DNA of 64,000 nt from Vigna angularis (Eukaryota > Streptophyta > Magnoliopsida > Fabales > Fabaceae): assembly GCF_016808095.1 (NCBI RefSeq), contig NC_068973.1, positions 37,504,077 to 37,568,076 on the forward strand, read 5' to 3'. Position 1 is the stretch's first letter, and each line of letters begins with the position of its first letter. Below the pieces are notes generated by a model. It saw nothing but the letters and a program-made list of their open reading frames with translations. It ran no database searches and was not told the DNA's origin. A program made the translations under genes and the position numbers. Positions 62,297 through 64,000 of this stretch are shown here, one piece after another.

Positions 62297-62696
62297 TGTA
62301 AGTTTAATGATCTTGATTACATGACATTAGGATCTTAAGAATTTATGATTCTCACTAGATTAAACATAATTACATGAGCAAGATAAGAAATTACTAACCT
62401 TGATCCATGCTAATTGATTCTTGATTTCCTTCCTCTAGATCTTCAACTCCTTACTCAATCTATCCCTTGATGCAACCTTAATTCTCTCAAGACTTTCTTG
62501 ATGGTTTTCTAATGAAAGAGAGAGCTTCTTATTTTTCATGAAAATTGTGTGCATCAGGGACAGAACCCTTCATCCATTCTTATACAACTTCCATCAAGTT
62601 GTAATTATTGCCATTAAGTTCCTCAATTATATTAAATCACATTTTTACCCTCATTTATTTTCACATGAGTCACTTAATTGTTAGGTAATTCTAACA
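62297..62696 (-). repeat. 3' LTR of Copia B
   Basis: 400 bp with intact TGT..ACA ends. By eye ~14-15 substitutions from each of the other two LTRs. Confidence 0.92.
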
Positions 62697-63087
62697 TTCT
62701 CCCACTTGACTCTTGTGATATCATAACATTTTGTGATTTAATAAATAATCATAATGCGCATTTGAGGACTTTACATAATTGGCTTCATCATTATTCATAA
62801 TTAAAGATTAGAAATAACAAGAGTCATGGCGGTCGCACATCATTCAACCGATATGTCTCCTTCCATGTACTACTGTATTATCTCTTTCTCTTTAATATGA
62901 CGTTACAAAACTTAAATACATAATGGGTTCAAACATAATGTCATTTTAATAACAATAATATAATTTGTTTATTTTTCTTCATCATAACTAGTATACATAA
63001 CCATATAGAAGAAAATACAAATACAAATTTTAGAAACTTATACATTAAAGAACTCAAGTGTCAAATAAGCATTAATAACATTAACAT

Positions 63088-64000
63088 TCAACTTTCAATG
63101 GTAGACATAATGCCCATATTCTTTACATGATCAACAAATAATTTGGGCGGTAACCCTTTTGTTAAAGGGTCAGAAATCATAAAATCAGTGCTAATATGTT
63201 CTATTGACACTTTATGTTCCTGAATTTCTTCTTTAACGACAAAGTATTTCAATTCCATATGTTTAGCACCTTTGGAATACTTGTCGTTCTTAGAAAAGAA
63301 GACTGCTGCGGAATTGTCACAATAAATTTTCAGCGGCTTGGCAATACTGTCAACTATTCCAAGTCCTGAAATAAAGTTCCGCAACCAATTAGCCTGAATA
63401 GTGGCCTCAAAGCATGCCACAAATTCAGCTTCCATAGTGGATGTAGCAATGACGGACTGCTTCGCACTTTTCCATGAGATCGCTCCTCCGGCTAAAAGAT
63501 ACAGATAACCATATGTAGATTTTCTTGTATCTATATAGCCAGCAAAGTCTGAATCTGTATATCCAATCACTTCAAGATGATTAGATCTCTTGTAAGTAAG
63601 CATATGATTCTTTGTTCCTTGTAGGTATCTTAAAACTTTCTTTGCAGCTTTCCAATGATCTATTCCTGGATTACTCTGATATCTACCAAGCATACCAACT
63701 GCAAAACTAATATCTGGTCTTGTACATGTTTGAGCATACATCAAACTCCCAACAACAGATGCATAAGGGATATTTTCCATCTGTTTCCGTTCCAAATCAT
63801 TCTTTGGACATTGCATGAGACTAAACTTGTCTCCTTTATGTATTGGAACGAGAGATGCTGAACATTTATCCATCTTAAATCTCTCTAAAACTTTATTAAT
63901 ATATGCTTTCTGAGACAAACCTAACAATCCTTGTGATCTATCACGGAATATTTCTATTCCTATCACATAATATGCCTCACTCATATCTTTCATTTCAAAG
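63088..64000 (-). CDS. Copia B reverse transcriptase-RNase H, C-terminal part
   Basis: Over 300 codons, open to the window edge, starting within RT just after the YVDD region and running to the same natural stop as copy A. RNase H motifs YTDSDFAGY, MEAEF and IYCDNSA are intact. Differs from copy A by one residue. Confidence 0.92.
   Translation of the reverse strand, partial: FEMKDMSEAYYVIGIEIFRDRSQGLLGLSQKAYINKVLERFKMDKCSASLVPIHKGDKFSLMQCPKNDLERKQMENIPYASVVGSLMYAQTCTRPDISFAVGMLGRYQSNPGIDHWKAAKKVLRYLQGTKNHMLTYKRSNHLEVIGYTDSDFAGYIDTRKSTYGYLYLLAGGAISWKSAKQSVIATSTMEAEFVACFEATIQANWLRNFISGLGIVDSIAKPLKIYCDNSAAVFFSKNDKYSKGAKHMELKYFVVKEEIQEHKVSIEHISTDFMISDPLTKGLPPKLFVDHVKNMGIMSTIES

Larger units (their letters stand above)
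62297..64000 (-). mobile_element. Copia retrotransposon B, 3' part (runs off window)
   Basis: Starts with its 3' LTR (62297-62696, TGTAAG..CTAACA), then the polypurine tract (TTCTCCCACTT on +), non-coding 3' region and the end of pol. Same orientation as A, forming a head-to-tail pair. Internal sequence 62697-64000 matches 56351-57654 with only about four substitutions (three before the coding end, one in it). Confidence 0.92.

Overview
This is a stretch of plant nuclear DNA. It is very AT-rich, its genes are split by GT..AG introns, and the proteins are plant families: a FIDDLEHEAD-type 3-ketoacyl-CoA synthase, an AP2/ERF factor, a plant SNM1 nuclease and a plant 3-beta-hydroxysteroid dehydrogenase/decarboxylase. 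The spaces between genes hold plant transposons. The recurring short LTR elements that open with TGTTGGAAGTCCCACATCGA look legume-like to me; Fabaceae is an inference, and I cannot name a species.

Layout. 1-6.5 kb: no convincing gene; a MITE-like repeat, diverged LTR pieces, a Copia pol-LTR-PBS remnant, a degenerate tandem repeat and an intact TRIM with a perfect 5-bp target duplication. 6.6-8.9 kb (+): an uncharacterised two-exon plant gene whose last exon is only 49 nt; its intron holds an (AT)36 microsatellite. 9-15 kb: AT-rich DNA with a hAT-like remnant and a dead Copia element (TSD ATTGA) carrying a nested TRIM and a hAT transposase fragment. 16.0-20.6 kb (-): complete three-exon FIDDLEHEAD/KCS10-like gene, 534 aa. 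20.7-40.2 kb: a gene desert with long (AT)n tracts, a CACTA-like element rich in GACGTC, a Mutator-type MITE with a 9-bp TSD and an internal perfect hairpin, and a TRIM. 40.2-41.0 kb (+): intronless DREB-type ERF gene. 41-47.6 kb: gene-free, with a (AT)n tract and a hAT-like remnant. 47.6-53.5 kb (-): ten-exon SNM1 gene, 683 aa (UBZ4 + SAM-like + metallo-beta-lactamase/beta-CASP). 53.7-55.7 kb (+): first six exons of a 3-beta-HSD/decarboxylase, divergent from SNM1 with only 251 bp between start codons. 55.95-64.0 kb: a full-length defective Copia element (antisense to the sterol gene) whose 5' LTR abuts, with no target duplication, the 3' LTR of a second, nearly identical Copia copy that runs off the window.

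The host genes do not form a pathway cluster. FIDDLEHEAD makes very-long-chain acyl chains for the epidermal surface, the ERF is a transcription factor, SNM1 repairs DNA crosslinks, and the dehydrogenase removes sterol C4 methyl carbons. SNM1 and the sterol gene probably share a bidirectional promoter. The most unusual structure is the head-to-tail Copia dimer in the sterol gene's intron: the LTRs meet end to end, and the two internal regions are far more alike than the LTRs beside them. I found no new protein system; the novelty here lies in transposon architecture.
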